Of a DNA stretch of 64,000 bases, positions 41,080 to 49,727 are shown piece by piece. Below the pieces are notes generated by a model. That model did no database searches and was not told where the DNA came from. It saw only the letters and a list, made by a program, of their open reading frames with translations. The stretch is from positions 121,598-185,597 of the forward strand of contig NZ_JALDSX010000001.1 in assembly GCF_022748595.1 (NCBI RefSeq). The letters are read 5' to 3'. This DNA comes from Brevibacterium sp. ZH18. GTDB taxonomy: Bacteria; Actinomycetota; Actinomycetes; Actinomycetales; Brevibacteriaceae. How positions within the stretch are numbered: the stretch's first letter is position 1; each line of letters opens with the position of its first letter. A program made the position numbers and the translations under genes.

Positions 41080-43040
41080 GCGCCGCCTGCGGCTGCGACG
41101 AGCCGACCACCAGTGCCGCCGAAGAGGCCGAGGAGGCCGAGCGCCCGTGGTGGCGCGATCCGGGTCTGGTGGTGCCGATCCTCTCCGGCGTCGCGTTCGG
41201 CACCGGCCTGGTGCTGGAGTGGTCGGGACTGCACGTCGCGGCGCTGGTCGCGTTCTGGGCGGGCCTGCTGCTGGGCGCGTACACGTTCGTGCCCGGCGCT
41301 CTGCGGAACCTGTTCGTCAAGCGGAAGCTGGGGATCGCGCTGCTGATGACGATCAGCGCCGTCGGCGCAGTGATCCTCGGCTACGCCGAGGAGGCCGCCG
41401 CACTGGCGTTCCTCTACTCGATCGCCGAGGCCCTGGAGGACAAGGCGATGGACCGCGCCCGCGGGGGCCTGCGCGCGCTGCTGAAGCTTGTGCCGGAGAC
41501 CGCGACCGTGCTGCGCGACGATGCCTCGGTCGAAGTCCCGGCCAAGGAGATCGCCGTCGGCGACGTGCTGCTGGTCCGCCCCGGCGAGCGGGTCGCGACC
41601 GACGGGACTGTCCGGTCCGGTCGCTCCAGCTTGGACACCTCGGCGATCACCGGCGAGTCGATCCCGGTCGAGGTCGCCCCCGATGACGCAGTGTCGGCGG
41701 GCGCGATCAACACCGCCGGGGTCCTGGAGGTCGAGGCGACCGCGGCGGGCACCGACAACTCGCTGACCACCATCGTGGAGCTGGTCGAGCAGGCCCAGAC
41801 CGAGAAGGGCGAACGCGCGCGCATCGCCGACCGGATCGCCCGTCCGCTGGTGCCCGGCGTGATGGTCCTCGCCGTCCTGGTCGGCGTGCTCGGCTCGCTG
41901 CTCGGCGACCCGGAGACCTGGATCACCCGCGCCCTGGTCGTGCTCGTCGCGGCCAGCCCGTGCGCGCTGGCGATCGCGGTGCCCGTCACGGTGGTGTCCG
42001 CGATCGGGGCTGCGACGAAGTTCGGCGTCGTCATCAAGAGCGGTGCCGCCTTCGAGCGCCTCGGCGGCATCCGCCACCTCGCCGTGGACAAGACCGGCAC
42101 CCTGACCCGCAACCGGCCCGAGGTCACCGCCGTCGTCGCCGCCGACTGCTTCGACGACGCGCAGGTGCTCGCCTGGGCCGCGGCGGTGGAGCAGCACTCG
42201 ACGCACCCTCTCGCCGCCGCCATCGCCGCCGCGGGCCAGGGAGCCCCCGCCGCGCAAGAGGTGACGGAGGAGGCCGGCCACGGCATCGGCGGCACCGTCG
42301 ACGGCCTCCGGGTGAGCGTGGGCAGCCCCCGCTGGATCGACGCCGGACCGCTCAAGGCCCGGGTCGAGGACCTGGAGGCCGAGGGCCAGACCTGCGTGCT
42401 CGTCACCGTCGACGGCCGCCTGGCCGGGGCGATCGGGGTCCGCGACGAGCTGCGCCCCGAGGTCCCCGACGTCGTGCGCACGCTGAAGAGCCAGGGCGTC
42501 GAGGTGAGCATGCTCACCGGAGACAACGCCCGCACCGCCCACGCCCTGGCGCAGATCGCCGGGATCGGCGACGTGCACGCCGAGCTGCGGCCGGAGGGCA
42601 AGGCCCGCATCGTGGCCCAGCTCTCCGAGCAGTCACCCACCGCGATGATCGGCGACGGCATCAACGACGCCCCCGCCCTGGCCGGTGCGACCGTGGGCAT
42701 CGCGATGGGCGCGACCGGCTCCGACGCCGCGATAGAGTCCGCCGACGTCGCCTTCACCGGACACGACCTCGGCCTGATCCCGCAGGCGCTGCGGCACGCC
42801 CGCCGCGGCCGGGCGATCATGAACCAGAACATCGTGTTGTCCCTGGCGATCATCACCGTGCTGCTGCCGCTGGCCATCACCGGCGTGCTCGGCCTGGCCG
42901 CAGTCGTGCTCGTCCACGAGGTCGCCGAGGTCGTCGTCATCGCCAACGGGCTGCGCGCCGCGCGTGCCCGCAAGAGCCAAGCGGCGGCCGCGTCGCCTGA
43001 GACGGCGTCACCGGCCGCGGTCCGCGCGGACAGAGCCTGA
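41076..43040 (+). CDS. P1B-type metal-transporting ATPase with SPC motif
   Basis: A 654-residue P-type ATPase with phosphorylation site DKTGTLT, TGES actuator loop, MIGDGINDAPAL hinge and about eight helices. The membrane metal site reads SPCALAIAVPV, not CPC, and a late helix starts HEVAEVVVIANG. This pattern belongs to the P1B-4 group (Co, Ni, Zn or Fe exporters) and differs from CadA/ZntA. No N-terminal HMA domain is present, only a short Cys-containing head (AACGCDEP). It is coupled to cmtR by GTGA, so Cd/Pb sensing drives it. Confidence 0.9.
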   Translation: MSAACGCDEPTTSAAEEAEEAERPWWRDPGLVVPILSGVAFGTGLVLEWSGLHVAALVAFWAGLLLGAYTFVPGALRNLFVKRKLGIALLMTISAVGAVILGYAEEAAALAFLYSIAEALEDKAMDRARGGLRALLKLVPETATVLRDDASVEVPAKEIAVGDVLLVRPGERVATDGTVRSGRSSLDTSAITGESIPVEVAPDDAVSAGAINTAGVLEVEATAAGTDNSLTTIVELVEQAQTEKGERARIADRIARPLVPGVMVLAVLVGVLGSLLGDPETWITRALVVLVAASPCALAIAVPVTVVSAIGAATKFGVVIKSGAAFERLGGIRHLAVDKTGTLTRNRPEVTAVVAADCFDDAQVLAWAAAVEQHSTHPLAAAIAAAGQGAPAAQEVTEEAGHGIGGTVDGLRVSVGSPRWIDAGPLKARVEDLEAEGQTCVLVTVDGRLAGAIGVRDELRPEVPDVVRTLKSQGVEVSMLTGDNARTAHALAQIAGIGDVHAELRPEGKARIVAQLSEQSPTAMIGDGINDAPALAGATVGIAMGATGSDAAIESADVAFTGHDLGLIPQALRHARRGRAIMNQNIVLSLAIITVLLPLAITGVLGLAAVVLVHEVAEVVVIANGLRAARARKSQAAAASPETASPAAVRADRA

Positions 43041-43052
43041 GAGGAGTGGATC

Positions 43053-43355
43053 ATGGAGATCACGTTGCAGTACTTCGACGGGTGCCCGAACTGGGAGGTG
43101 CTCGACCGGCGGCTCACCGAGGCCCTCGACGGCCGATCGGCCGTCCGCGTCGTGCATCAACGAGTCGAGACTGCCGAGGACGCCGCCCGCCTCGGGTTCC
43201 ACGGGTCCCCGACCGTCCTCATTGACGGTTCCGACCCCTTCGCCGACGAGCACACGCCGGTGGAGCTCGCCTGTCGAGTGTTCCGCACTCCTGCCGGGCT
43301 GGCTGGTTCGCCCACCGTCGATCAGCTGCGCGAAGTACTTGATGCGCCTCTATGA
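43053..43355 (+). CDS. Thioredoxin-fold small protein of metal-resistance operons
   Basis: A 100-residue protein with an N-terminal LQYFDGCPNWEVLDRRL segment and PTVLIDG, the cis-Pro region of a thioredoxin fold. The active site CPNW has only the first Cys, so it is not a normal disulfide reductase. Relatives occur beside merB or metal pumps and may handle bound metal. GAGGAG precedes ATG 43053, 12 bp after the ATPase stop. Function unknown. Confidence 0.75.
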   Translation: MEITLQYFDGCPNWEVLDRRLTEALDGRSAVRVVHQRVETAEDAARLGFHGSPTVLIDGSDPFADEHTPVELACRVFRTPAGLAGSPTVDQLREVLDAPL

Positions 43356-43442
43356 GGGTGGAGCACCGCCGGGTTGCGCGATCATCGCACCGACGCTCAG
43401 CGCAGGAAGAGCCGCCTTCATCGAAAACCAGCCAGGATTGCC

Positions 43443-43498
43443 GTCAGCGTTGTGCTGTAAAGCGCGCCGACGCTGACAACGGGTGCTACAACCCGGGC
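43443..43498 (+). promoter_or_regulatory. Right end of unit 2: candidate oriT/nic region
   Basis: A perfect 8-bp inverted repeat GTCAGCGT/ACGCTGAC (43443-43450, 43470-43477) is followed by a hairpin CGGGT-GCTACA-ACCCG (43480-43495) and then the core at 43499. An inverted repeat a few bases before a conserved nick-like core is the typical oriT layout. GCTACAACCC is shared with the right end of unit 1. Confidence 0.6.
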
Positions 43499-43508
43499 AT
43501 GCGCTACG
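43498..43508. repeat. Right junction core (11-bp direct repeat)
   Basis: CATGCGCTACG, identical to 34149-34159. From here the chromosomal monooxygenase frame resumes as Met-Arg-Tyr-Glu. Confidence 0.88.
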
Positions 43509-44308
43509 AGAATCCGCTCTACCTCGCCGAGGAGGCGGGCGCACTCGACCTGCTCTCGGGCGGGAGAGTCGCACTTGGCATCAGTCGGGGATCACCGGAA
43601 CCCGCACAGCGCGGGTGGGAGTCCTTCGGCTACAACGACCCCGATGATGTCAAGGGCGCAGTCATGGCCCGCGAGAAATTCGCAACCTTCATGTCCGCGA
43701 TCCGGGGCGAGAAGCTCGCACCGGCGGATCCTGCGCAGTTCGTTCCCGGTGCCAGGCTCGCCGTCGAGCCACACTCGCCGGGACTCGAGCAGCGGATCTG
43801 GTGGGGCGCGGGTACGGCGGCAACAGCCGAGTGGGCTGCGACACAGGGAGTGAACATGATGAGTTCGACCCTGCTCACCGAAGCCACAGGCGCGAGTTTC
43901 GGCGAACTCCAGCGCGAGCAGATCGACCGTTACCGCGCAGCATGGAAGGAAGCCGGGCACACGTGGACCCCGAGGGTCTCGGTGAGTCGCAGCATCTTTC
44001 CGATCACGACGAACCTCGATGACCTCTACTTCGGTCGCCGTTCGGGCGGGGAATCCGATCAGATCGGCATCATCGACGGAGCACGTTCGACCTTCGGCAA
44101 GACCTATGCCGCGGAGCCCGACAAACTCATCGAGGCGCTCAAGGCCGACCCCGCTGTCGCAGCCGCGGATACGGTTCTCATGACCATCCCCAGTCAACTC
44201 GGCGTCGACTACAACCTCCACATCCTCGAATCCTTCGCCGCTCATGTCGCACCAGCACTGGGGTGGGAGCCGAACACGGTAGGACCGGTCACCGGCATCG
44301 CCGACTGA
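43499..44308 (+). pseudogene. LLM-class flavin monooxygenase, 3' fragment
   Basis: The remaining 269 codons of the split luciferase-like monooxygenase, beginning MRYENPLYLAEEAGALDLLSGG, with GRVALGISRGSPEPAQ (family phosphate/FMN region) and LGVDYNLHILESFAAHVAPAL. Joined to 33907-34149 it forms one complete gene. The fragment begins with an ATG and could be translated from the mobile unit's right-end promoter, but it lacks the first beta strands, so activity is unlikely. Confidence 0.9.
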
Positions 44309-44455
44309 CGCAGTCATCGGACGTCACCGGATGTTCGCCTGTCGGACACGAAATGCACGTATGATGAGACAAGCTTCCCTTTGGGGAGCATCGATTCGAC
44401 GTCGCTTCGTGCAGAAGCACTTGTGCGCGGCAGAGTCCTCGGCAGGGGTGATCAC

Positions 44456-45991
44456 GTGAGCAGCAGACAGAGCATGAACCAGGTGCAGAGGCACATCCTG
44501 CTCATCGGTCTGGTTCCGCTCTTCATGTCTCTGCTTTCGGTCTCGATCATCAATGTGGTTCTGCCTGCGATCGAATCGGACCTCTCCGCCTCATCCTCGG
44601 CACTGCAGTGGGTGCTGACCGGCTATGCCCTGTCCTTCGGCGTCGTCCTCGTGGCCGCAGGTCGTGCAGGAGACGTCTTCGGGCGTGCCCAGCTATTCAT
44701 GATGGGCGTGGGCCTCTTCGGCCTCGCCTCATTGGTCGCGGGCATCTCACCAGGTCCACTGACACTCAATATCGCGCGCGTGTTCATGGGGCTCGGTTCG
44801 GGCCTGCTCAACCCGCAGGTCGTCGGCCTCCTCCAGCAGTACTTCCAGGGACCGCAGCGTGGGCGTGCCTTCGGGCTCATGGGCACCACGGTCGGCCTGT
44901 CCGTGGCCATCGGTCCCGTCCTCGGCGGCGTCTTCATCGCCCTCTTCGGCAATGACCTCGGCTGGCGTTCTGCATTCCTCGTCAACGTCCCCATCGCCCT
45001 CGTGTCACTGATCCTGGCCAAGCGCTGGCTTCCCACGTCCGCGTGGCACCCCATCGCCCAGAACGATGGCGTCGATGGCAACGCAACGACCGCCTCGGCG
45101 GATGATTCCAGCGCCGAGGTGGGGGAGGACCCAGCATCGGGCGCGGACGCTGGTGCGGAGACCGCTTCGATCCGGCGCAGGGATCGTGACCTTGATCCCG
45201 TCGGTGTGCTTCTGCTGGGCATCGGCGTGCTCCTCGTGCTCCTGCCCTTCGTCGAGTCGTCCGTGGGCTGGTTCATCTGGCTCGCGCTGCCGCTCGGTCT
45301 GCTGACGATCTGGTCCTGGACCCGGTGGGAGCGCCGGTACCTCGCACGCGGTCGGGCGCCCATGGTCGATCTCAACCTGTTCCGAATCCGCAGCTTCAGC
45401 AACGGCTCGATCATCATCGCTCTCTACTTCATGGGAGTCACGAGCGTGTGGGTGCTCGTCGCGATGTACATGCAGCAGGGACAGGGGCACACAGCCCTGG
45501 CTGCCGGCATGATCGGTCTTCCGGCAGCGCTGCTCTCAGCACTGTCAGCCGACGTGTCCGGTCGGTTCGTCTTCCGTTTCGGCCGCAAGCTCGTCGTCTG
45601 GGGAATCCTCCTGTGCCTCATCGGACTCGCCTCGACCATCGTGGTGATATTCCTGCTCACGCTGGGCATCGGAAGCGAATGGTGGATGCTCCTGACCCTG
45701 TGTTTCATCGGAACGGCGCAGGGCATGGTCATCAGCCCGAACCAGACGCTGACGCTCCAAGAGGTGCCGTTGAAGTACGCCGGCTCCGCTGGCGGCGTGC
45801 TGCAGACAGGTCAGCGTATCGGCACATCGATGGGCCTGGCCATCATGACCGCGCTGGCCTTCGCCGTCACCGCTGCCAGCGACTGGAACGTCGGGATGAT
45901 CGCCTCATTCCTGGCAATCACCGTTGTCGTCATTCTGGCGGGGATCGTTGGTCTGGCCGAGGTCAGGCGAGGTCGTACACGTCAGCTCTGA
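44456..45991 (+). CDS. DHA2-type MFS drug-efflux transporter
   Basis: A 511-residue protein with about 14 helices. Helix 1 has FMSLLSVSIINVVLPAIESDL, where DHA2 exporters have a D-T-TIVNVALP motif. Motif A is GRAGDVFGRAQLF and motif C is GPVLGGVFIALFG. A long acidic loop (about residues 200-245) lies between helices 6 and 7. GTG 44456 with AGGGGTG upstream was chosen; ATG 44474 is another option. It is monocistronic, 147 bp after the split monooxygenase. Likely exports toxic organics. Confidence 0.87.
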   Translation: MSSRQSMNQVQRHILLIGLVPLFMSLLSVSIINVVLPAIESDLSASSSALQWVLTGYALSFGVVLVAAGRAGDVFGRAQLFMMGVGLFGLASLVAGISPGPLTLNIARVFMGLGSGLLNPQVVGLLQQYFQGPQRGRAFGLMGTTVGLSVAIGPVLGGVFIALFGNDLGWRSAFLVNVPIALVSLILAKRWLPTSAWHPIAQNDGVDGNATTASADDSSAEVGEDPASGADAGAETASIRRRDRDLDPVGVLLLGIGVLLVLLPFVESSVGWFIWLALPLGLLTIWSWTRWERRYLARGRAPMVDLNLFRIRSFSNGSIIIALYFMGVTSVWVLVAMYMQQGQGHTALAAGMIGLPAALLSALSADVSGRFVFRFGRKLVVWGILLCLIGLASTIVVIFLLTLGIGSEWWMLLTLCFIGTAQGMVISPNQTLTLQEVPLKYAGSAGGVLQTGQRIGTSMGLAIMTALAFAVTAASDWNVGMIASFLAITVVVILAGIVGLAEVRRGRTRQL

Positions 45992-46075
45992 GCGCAATAA
46001 TGTTACTGAATATAGACAATTGCGTGTGTCTCAATGTGGAAGACTGGCTACGCACGTTTGCCCACGGAAGGACAT

Positions 46076-47335
46076 ATGGTGGTTGAGGCTGTACACGACC
46101 AGGACCTCGCTCTCGAAGAGCTAGTGAGGTCCGGCGGGATCGAGACGTACTTCGCTCCCGTCGTCGATGTCTACACCCTCGACAAGGTGGGCTATCAGAT
46201 CCTCCAGGCTCCTGTCGGGGATCCGGTGCTCGGGCACGCTGAATCCGAGAACCTCCGTCGTGCGATGTACGACTCGGCCCTGATCGGCGATATCGATGCC
46301 TCGCTGCGGGCGACCGCACTGCGCACCGCGGAGGCGGCGGGACTGCCCAAGTCGAATCGTCTCTTCCTCCATTCGGAGTCGGAATCCTTCGTCACCCTTG
46401 AGGACCGCGCCGGGGAGCCGGATCGCTCGGTGATTCTGCAGCTCGATGCTTCGCGCGTATCGTCCTCACCTGCCTCGGTGCTTCGTGCCGTCCGTCAGGC
46501 TCGCTCCATGGGATGGGGCGTGGGAATGTCATCGATCGGTGCGGATCTGCGCAGCACCTCGTTCGTGCCTCTGGTCAACCCTTCCGTCGTCGGACTGCAC
46601 CCCGATGTGCTGCGGATCGACTGCGACTCCCATCTGGCCGAACTCAACCGCCTGCTCCATGCTCATCTCGAGCGCACCGGGGCAGTCATCCTCGCCGAGG
46701 GTGTGACCACCGAGGACGACCTCGACCGGGTTCGCGCGCTGGGGGCTCGGTTCATGACCGGTCCGTATTTCGGATCCGCCACCAAAGAGCCCACACCGTT
46801 CAGCGAACCGGTGGAAGACGGTCTGGTCGACCATCATTCGCGCAACAACCCAGCGTTGGGCACTCCCTACTCCATCGCGCAGGGACTTCGCCGCGAGCCT
46901 CTCGTGATGAACCGCGAGCTGCTCGTGGCTCAGATCGCCGCGCTCGAGGAGCGTGCCCTGGCTTCAGGCGCCACGACGGTTACGCTGGGCGTCTTCGGTG
47001 AGGACGAGACGGTCTCCCAAGCCACCCACGACCGGTACGAGCGTATTCGCGACACCGTCGGCCTGACCGCGATGTTCTCCGGCGGCTTCACCGAGTCACC
47101 GGTCCCCGGAGTCCGCACCGGCGTCGTCGACGCCTCGGACCCGATGCGCAATGAGCACGGAGTCGTCGTCGTAGGCCCTGACTGGTCCGGACTCGTCGCC
47201 GCCTCGAAGCGCAATGATCCGGGCAGTGACGGACAGACCGTCTTCGACGTCTTCATCACGACCGAACGCTATACATGTGTCGACGCTGCCCGCAGCGTCC
47301 TGACGCGCATTGCCCCGGTTGGTTCGACTCACTGA
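46076..47335 (+). CDS. Degenerate EAL domain plus DICT sensory domain protein
   Basis: A 419-residue protein. Residues 15-240 follow the EAL phosphodiesterase fold: YFAPVVDVYTLDKVGYQILQ stands where QPIVDL...GxEAL is usual, and AVILAEGVTTEDDLDRVRALG then FMTGPYFG matches the VAEGVET and GYLFG motifs. The EAL triad itself is replaced, so it probably binds c-di-GMP or nothing without cleaving it. Residues 265-410 look like a DICT domain. ATG 46076 has GGAAGGAC upstream. A regulatory role is inferred. Confidence 0.78.
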   Translation: MVVEAVHDQDLALEELVRSGGIETYFAPVVDVYTLDKVGYQILQAPVGDPVLGHAESENLRRAMYDSALIGDIDASLRATALRTAEAAGLPKSNRLFLHSESESFVTLEDRAGEPDRSVILQLDASRVSSSPASVLRAVRQARSMGWGVGMSSIGADLRSTSFVPLVNPSVVGLHPDVLRIDCDSHLAELNRLLHAHLERTGAVILAEGVTTEDDLDRVRALGARFMTGPYFGSATKEPTPFSEPVEDGLVDHHSRNNPALGTPYSIAQGLRREPLVMNRELLVAQIAALEERALASGATTVTLGVFGEDETVSQATHDRYERIRDTVGLTAMFSGGFTESPVPGVRTGVVDASDPMRNEHGVVVVGPDWSGLVAASKRNDPGSDGQTVFDVFITTERYTCVDAARSVLTRIAPVGSTH

Positions 47336-47428
47336 GCACTGCGAAGTCTGTCCCCTCGGCGAGGCTGATGCGTCTGCGTCAGGCGAATGGGTGCCGGCAC
47401 TCAGTTGGTGTTAATCTGGTTTCTGCTC

Positions 47429-47502
47429 GCCCCCGTAGCTCAGCTGGTCAGAGCAGGGAACTCATAATTCTTTGGTCGCCGGTTCAAGTCCGGCCGGGGG
47501 CA
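47429..47502 (+). tRNA. tRNA-Met (CAT), elongator type
   Basis: A 74-nt tRNA. Acceptor GCCCCCG pairs with CGGGGGC, discriminator A at 47502 followed by CC. The loop CTCATAA gives anticodon CAT. The anticodon stem GGGAA/TTCTT has two G-T pairs. The acceptor is fully paired at position 1-72, so it is not an initiator. A lysidine-modified Ile2 identity cannot be excluded by eye. Confidence 0.88.
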
Positions 47503-47659
47503 CCGACGATCGGGCACCATCCAGATTCAGCTTTCATTTCATAAGACCATGCGCCACCAGGCATTTCACTACTTGGCCTGGGCGTGATTCTCGTCTATCA
47601 TGGGCAAAGTACCTCCATTCGGATCGTAGGGGAAGACGTATCCGAGGTAGGAGGCACAA

Positions 47660-48157
47660 ATGGATATGACACAGGGCGTACTATTCGTCCACTCAGCACC
47701 TCGCGCGCTATGCCCGCATATTGAATGGGCAGCGGGCGGGGCAATCGGTGCTCAGGCACGCTTCGACTGGACACCCCAGCCGGCAGCACCAGGGCTCGTA
47801 CGCGCTGAAGTCTGCTGGCGTGCGCCGGCGGGTTCAGGTGCACGCATCGCGTCCGCTCTGCGCGGATGGGACTCGTTGCGCTACGAAGTCACCGAAGAGC
47901 CCTCGGCCGGCGTAGACGGCGGCCGTTGGAGCCACACGCCTGATCTGGGCATCTATCACGCAGTCACTGACTCCGCGGGCAATATCCTCGTACCCGAAGA
48001 TCGCATCCGTTCTGTCATGGAACGTGCTGCCGGTGATCCGAGCAGACTCTCCGCTGAGATGTCACTTGCCCTGGGCGAAGCCTGGGACGAAGAACTCGAC
48101 GCCTTCCGCCATGCAGGCGATGGCGCACCGGTTCGTTGGCTGACCAAGGTCGGCTGA
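47660..48157 (+). CDS. DUF3145 family protein
   Basis: A 165-residue actinobacterial protein (MTQGVLFVHSAPRALCPHIEWA, RAEVCWRAPAGSGARIASALRGW and DLGIYHAVTDSAGNILVPEDRI are typical). The function is unknown. In many actinobacteria it sits beside fabF and the fatty-acid synthase II genes, as here, which hints at a link with lipid synthesis. It is convergent with fabF, and two hairpins separate them. Confidence 0.92.
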   Translation: MDMTQGVLFVHSAPRALCPHIEWAAGGAIGAQARFDWTPQPAAPGLVRAEVCWRAPAGSGARIASALRGWDSLRYEVTEEPSAGVDGGRWSHTPDLGIYHAVTDSAGNILVPEDRIRSVMERAAGDPSRLSAEMSLALGEAWDEELDAFRHAGDGAPVRWLTKVG

Positions 48158-48211
48158 TCACTGACTGACGACGGCCCGAACTCCACGGGCCTCACAGCAA
48201 CGCCGCAATAC

Positions 48212-48252
48212 GGCAATGGGCACACCAATCTACCTCTGGTGTGCCCATTGCC
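48212..48252 (+). terminator. Terminator after the DUF3145 gene
   Basis: A perfect 16-bp stem GGCAATGGGCACACCA with a 9-nt loop and complement; no long T-run. It lies 54 bp after the stop. Confidence 0.75.
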
Positions 48253-48352
48253 ATGTCCGCAGACTTCCTCACCGTGTGGGCACTGCGCGCCAATGAACGA
48301 ACCCACAACGCCTATGAACGAACCATGACAGCGACAGAAACAGAGACAGAGA

Positions 48353-48382
48353 GCCCGTACGAACACCGAGGTTCGTACGGGC
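48353..48382 (-). terminator. Terminator after fabF
   Basis: A perfect 12-bp stem GCCCGTACGAAC, loop ACCGAG, and its complement, 25 bp beyond the fabF stop on the minus strand. It ends the fatty-acid operon. Confidence 0.75.
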
Positions 48383-48407
48383 CGTCTTGATCACTGAGGA
48401 GATCAGG

Positions 48408-49652
48408 TCACACAGACTTGAACGCAACGACGGCGTTGTGCCCGCCGAAGCCGAACGAGTTCGTGATCGCCGCGATGTCTCCGGAAGGCAGTTCCGCCGG
48501 AGTGTCGCGAACGATATTGATTCCAACGACGTTCGGGTCGACTTCCTCGATGTTGATCGTCGGGGGAGCGAGGCGGGTCTGCAGTGCCTTGACCGTGAGG
48601 ATCGACTCGACAGCGCCGGTGCCACCCAAGAGGTGACCGGTCATCGACTTCGTCGCACTGATCAGAGCATCCGAGACGTGATCGCCGAGAAGCTCGGTGA
48701 TGGCCACCGACTCGGGAATATCGCCGACAGGAGTCGAGGTCGCGTGCGCATTGACATGCTTGATGTCGGCGGCTTCGAGGCCACCAGCATCCAGTGCGTC
48801 CTGCATCGCACGCAGCGCGTACTTGCCGCCGGGTTCGCCGCCGGTAATGTGGTAGGCGTCGTTCGAGATTCCCCAGCTGGCAACCTCGGCGTAGATCTTG
48901 GCTCCACGAGCCTTCGCGTGCTCCTCGGTCTCGAGGATCAGCGTTCCGGCGCCCTCGCCCATGACGAAGCCGTCGCGGCCGACGTCGTAGGGTCGGGATG
49001 CCGTCTCAGGGGAGTCGGTGCGGCGTGACAGAGCCTGCATCGAATTGAACGCAGCAAGCGTGATGGGATGGATAGCGGCTTCTGATCCGCCGGCGATGAC
49101 GATGTCAGCACGGCCGGAGGCCACGACGTCGTAGGCGTGTCCGAGGCTCTCCGTCGATGAGGCACAGGCGGAGACCATGGTCTGAACACCGGCGCGGGCC
49201 TTGAACTCCATGCCGATCGCGGCAGCGGGGCCGTTGGGCATGAGCATCGGGACCGTCAGCGGCATCACCCGACGAGGGCCTTCCGCCTGCAGGGTGTCCC
49301 AGGCGTCGAGCAGAGTCCAGACTCCGCCGATTCCTGTGGCCCATGAGACCGCGGTGCGGTCGGGGTCGGTCTCTTCGAGCCCTGCGTCAGCCATTGCTTC
49401 ACGCGCAGAGATCAGAGCGAACTGGCTGGAGGGGTCAAGGCGCTTGGCCTGGACCCGCTTGAGGTTGTCGGGGACGACCTGAGGGTCGACCTGGGCGGCG
49501 AAGTCAACGGCGAGGCCGTACTTCTCGGACCAATCATTGTCCATTGTGTGGACGCCGGATTCGCCGGCCAGAACGGCTTGCCACGTGGCATCAGCCGTTG
49601 CGCCCAGCGGGGTTACCGCACCGATTCCGGTGACGACAACTTTAGGTGTCAT
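48408..49652 (-). CDS. fabF: 3-oxoacyl-[acyl-carrier-protein] synthase II
   Basis: A 414-residue condensing enzyme that elongates acyl-ACP with malonyl-ACP. The active-site Cys is in MVSACASSTESLGHAYD, with catalytic His in VNAHATSTPVGD and SATKSMTGHLLGG. The tail NSFGFGGHNAVVAFK is typical. It is the last gene of the operon fabD-fabH-acpP-fabF, read from the minus strand. Confidence 0.96.
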   Translation of the reverse strand: MTPKVVVTGIGAVTPLGATADATWQAVLAGESGVHTMDNDWSEKYGLAVDFAAQVDPQVVPDNLKRVQAKRLDPSSQFALISAREAMADAGLEETDPDRTAVSWATGIGGVWTLLDAWDTLQAEGPRRVMPLTVPMLMPNGPAAAIGMEFKARAGVQTMVSACASSTESLGHAYDVVASGRADIVIAGGSEAAIHPITLAAFNSMQALSRRTDSPETASRPYDVGRDGFVMGEGAGTLILETEEHAKARGAKIYAEVASWGISNDAYHITGGEPGGKYALRAMQDALDAGGLEAADIKHVNAHATSTPVGDIPESVAITELLGDHVSDALISATKSMTGHLLGGTGAVESILTVKALQTRLAPPTINIEEVDPNVVGINIVRDTPAELPSGDIAAITNSFGFGGHNAVVAFKSV

Positions 49653-49727
49653 GGTACAAACCTCGTCGATAGTGTCGATGGTGTGAACACGGCCCGTCGG
49701 TGGACGGGCCGTGTACGTCTGGGTGGG

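Larger units (their letters stand above)
38514..43498 (+). mobile_element. Mobilizable unit 2 (cadmium/transition-metal cargo), 4985 bp
   Basis: The unit holds complete mobC, relaxase, overlapping mobB-like gene, cmtR, P1B ATPase and thioredoxin-like gene, all on the plus strand. No integrase, transposase or replication gene is seen. It starts and ends at ATGCGCTAC. The backbone is related to unit 1 through mobB, and the cargo is unrelated. The right end carries two inverted repeats that look like a relaxase recognition site. Confidence 0.82.

Noticed and set aside
34150..43498. Integrated plasmid
   Set aside because: No replication initiator, partition or toxin-antitoxin gene is present, and exact core-bounded tandem units fit an integrating mobilizable element better.
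43352..43498. Extension of the monooxygenase 3' fragment upstream of 43499
   Set aside because: The frame is open by chance through the unit 2 right end; it encodes no family-like sequence and includes the oriT-like repeats.
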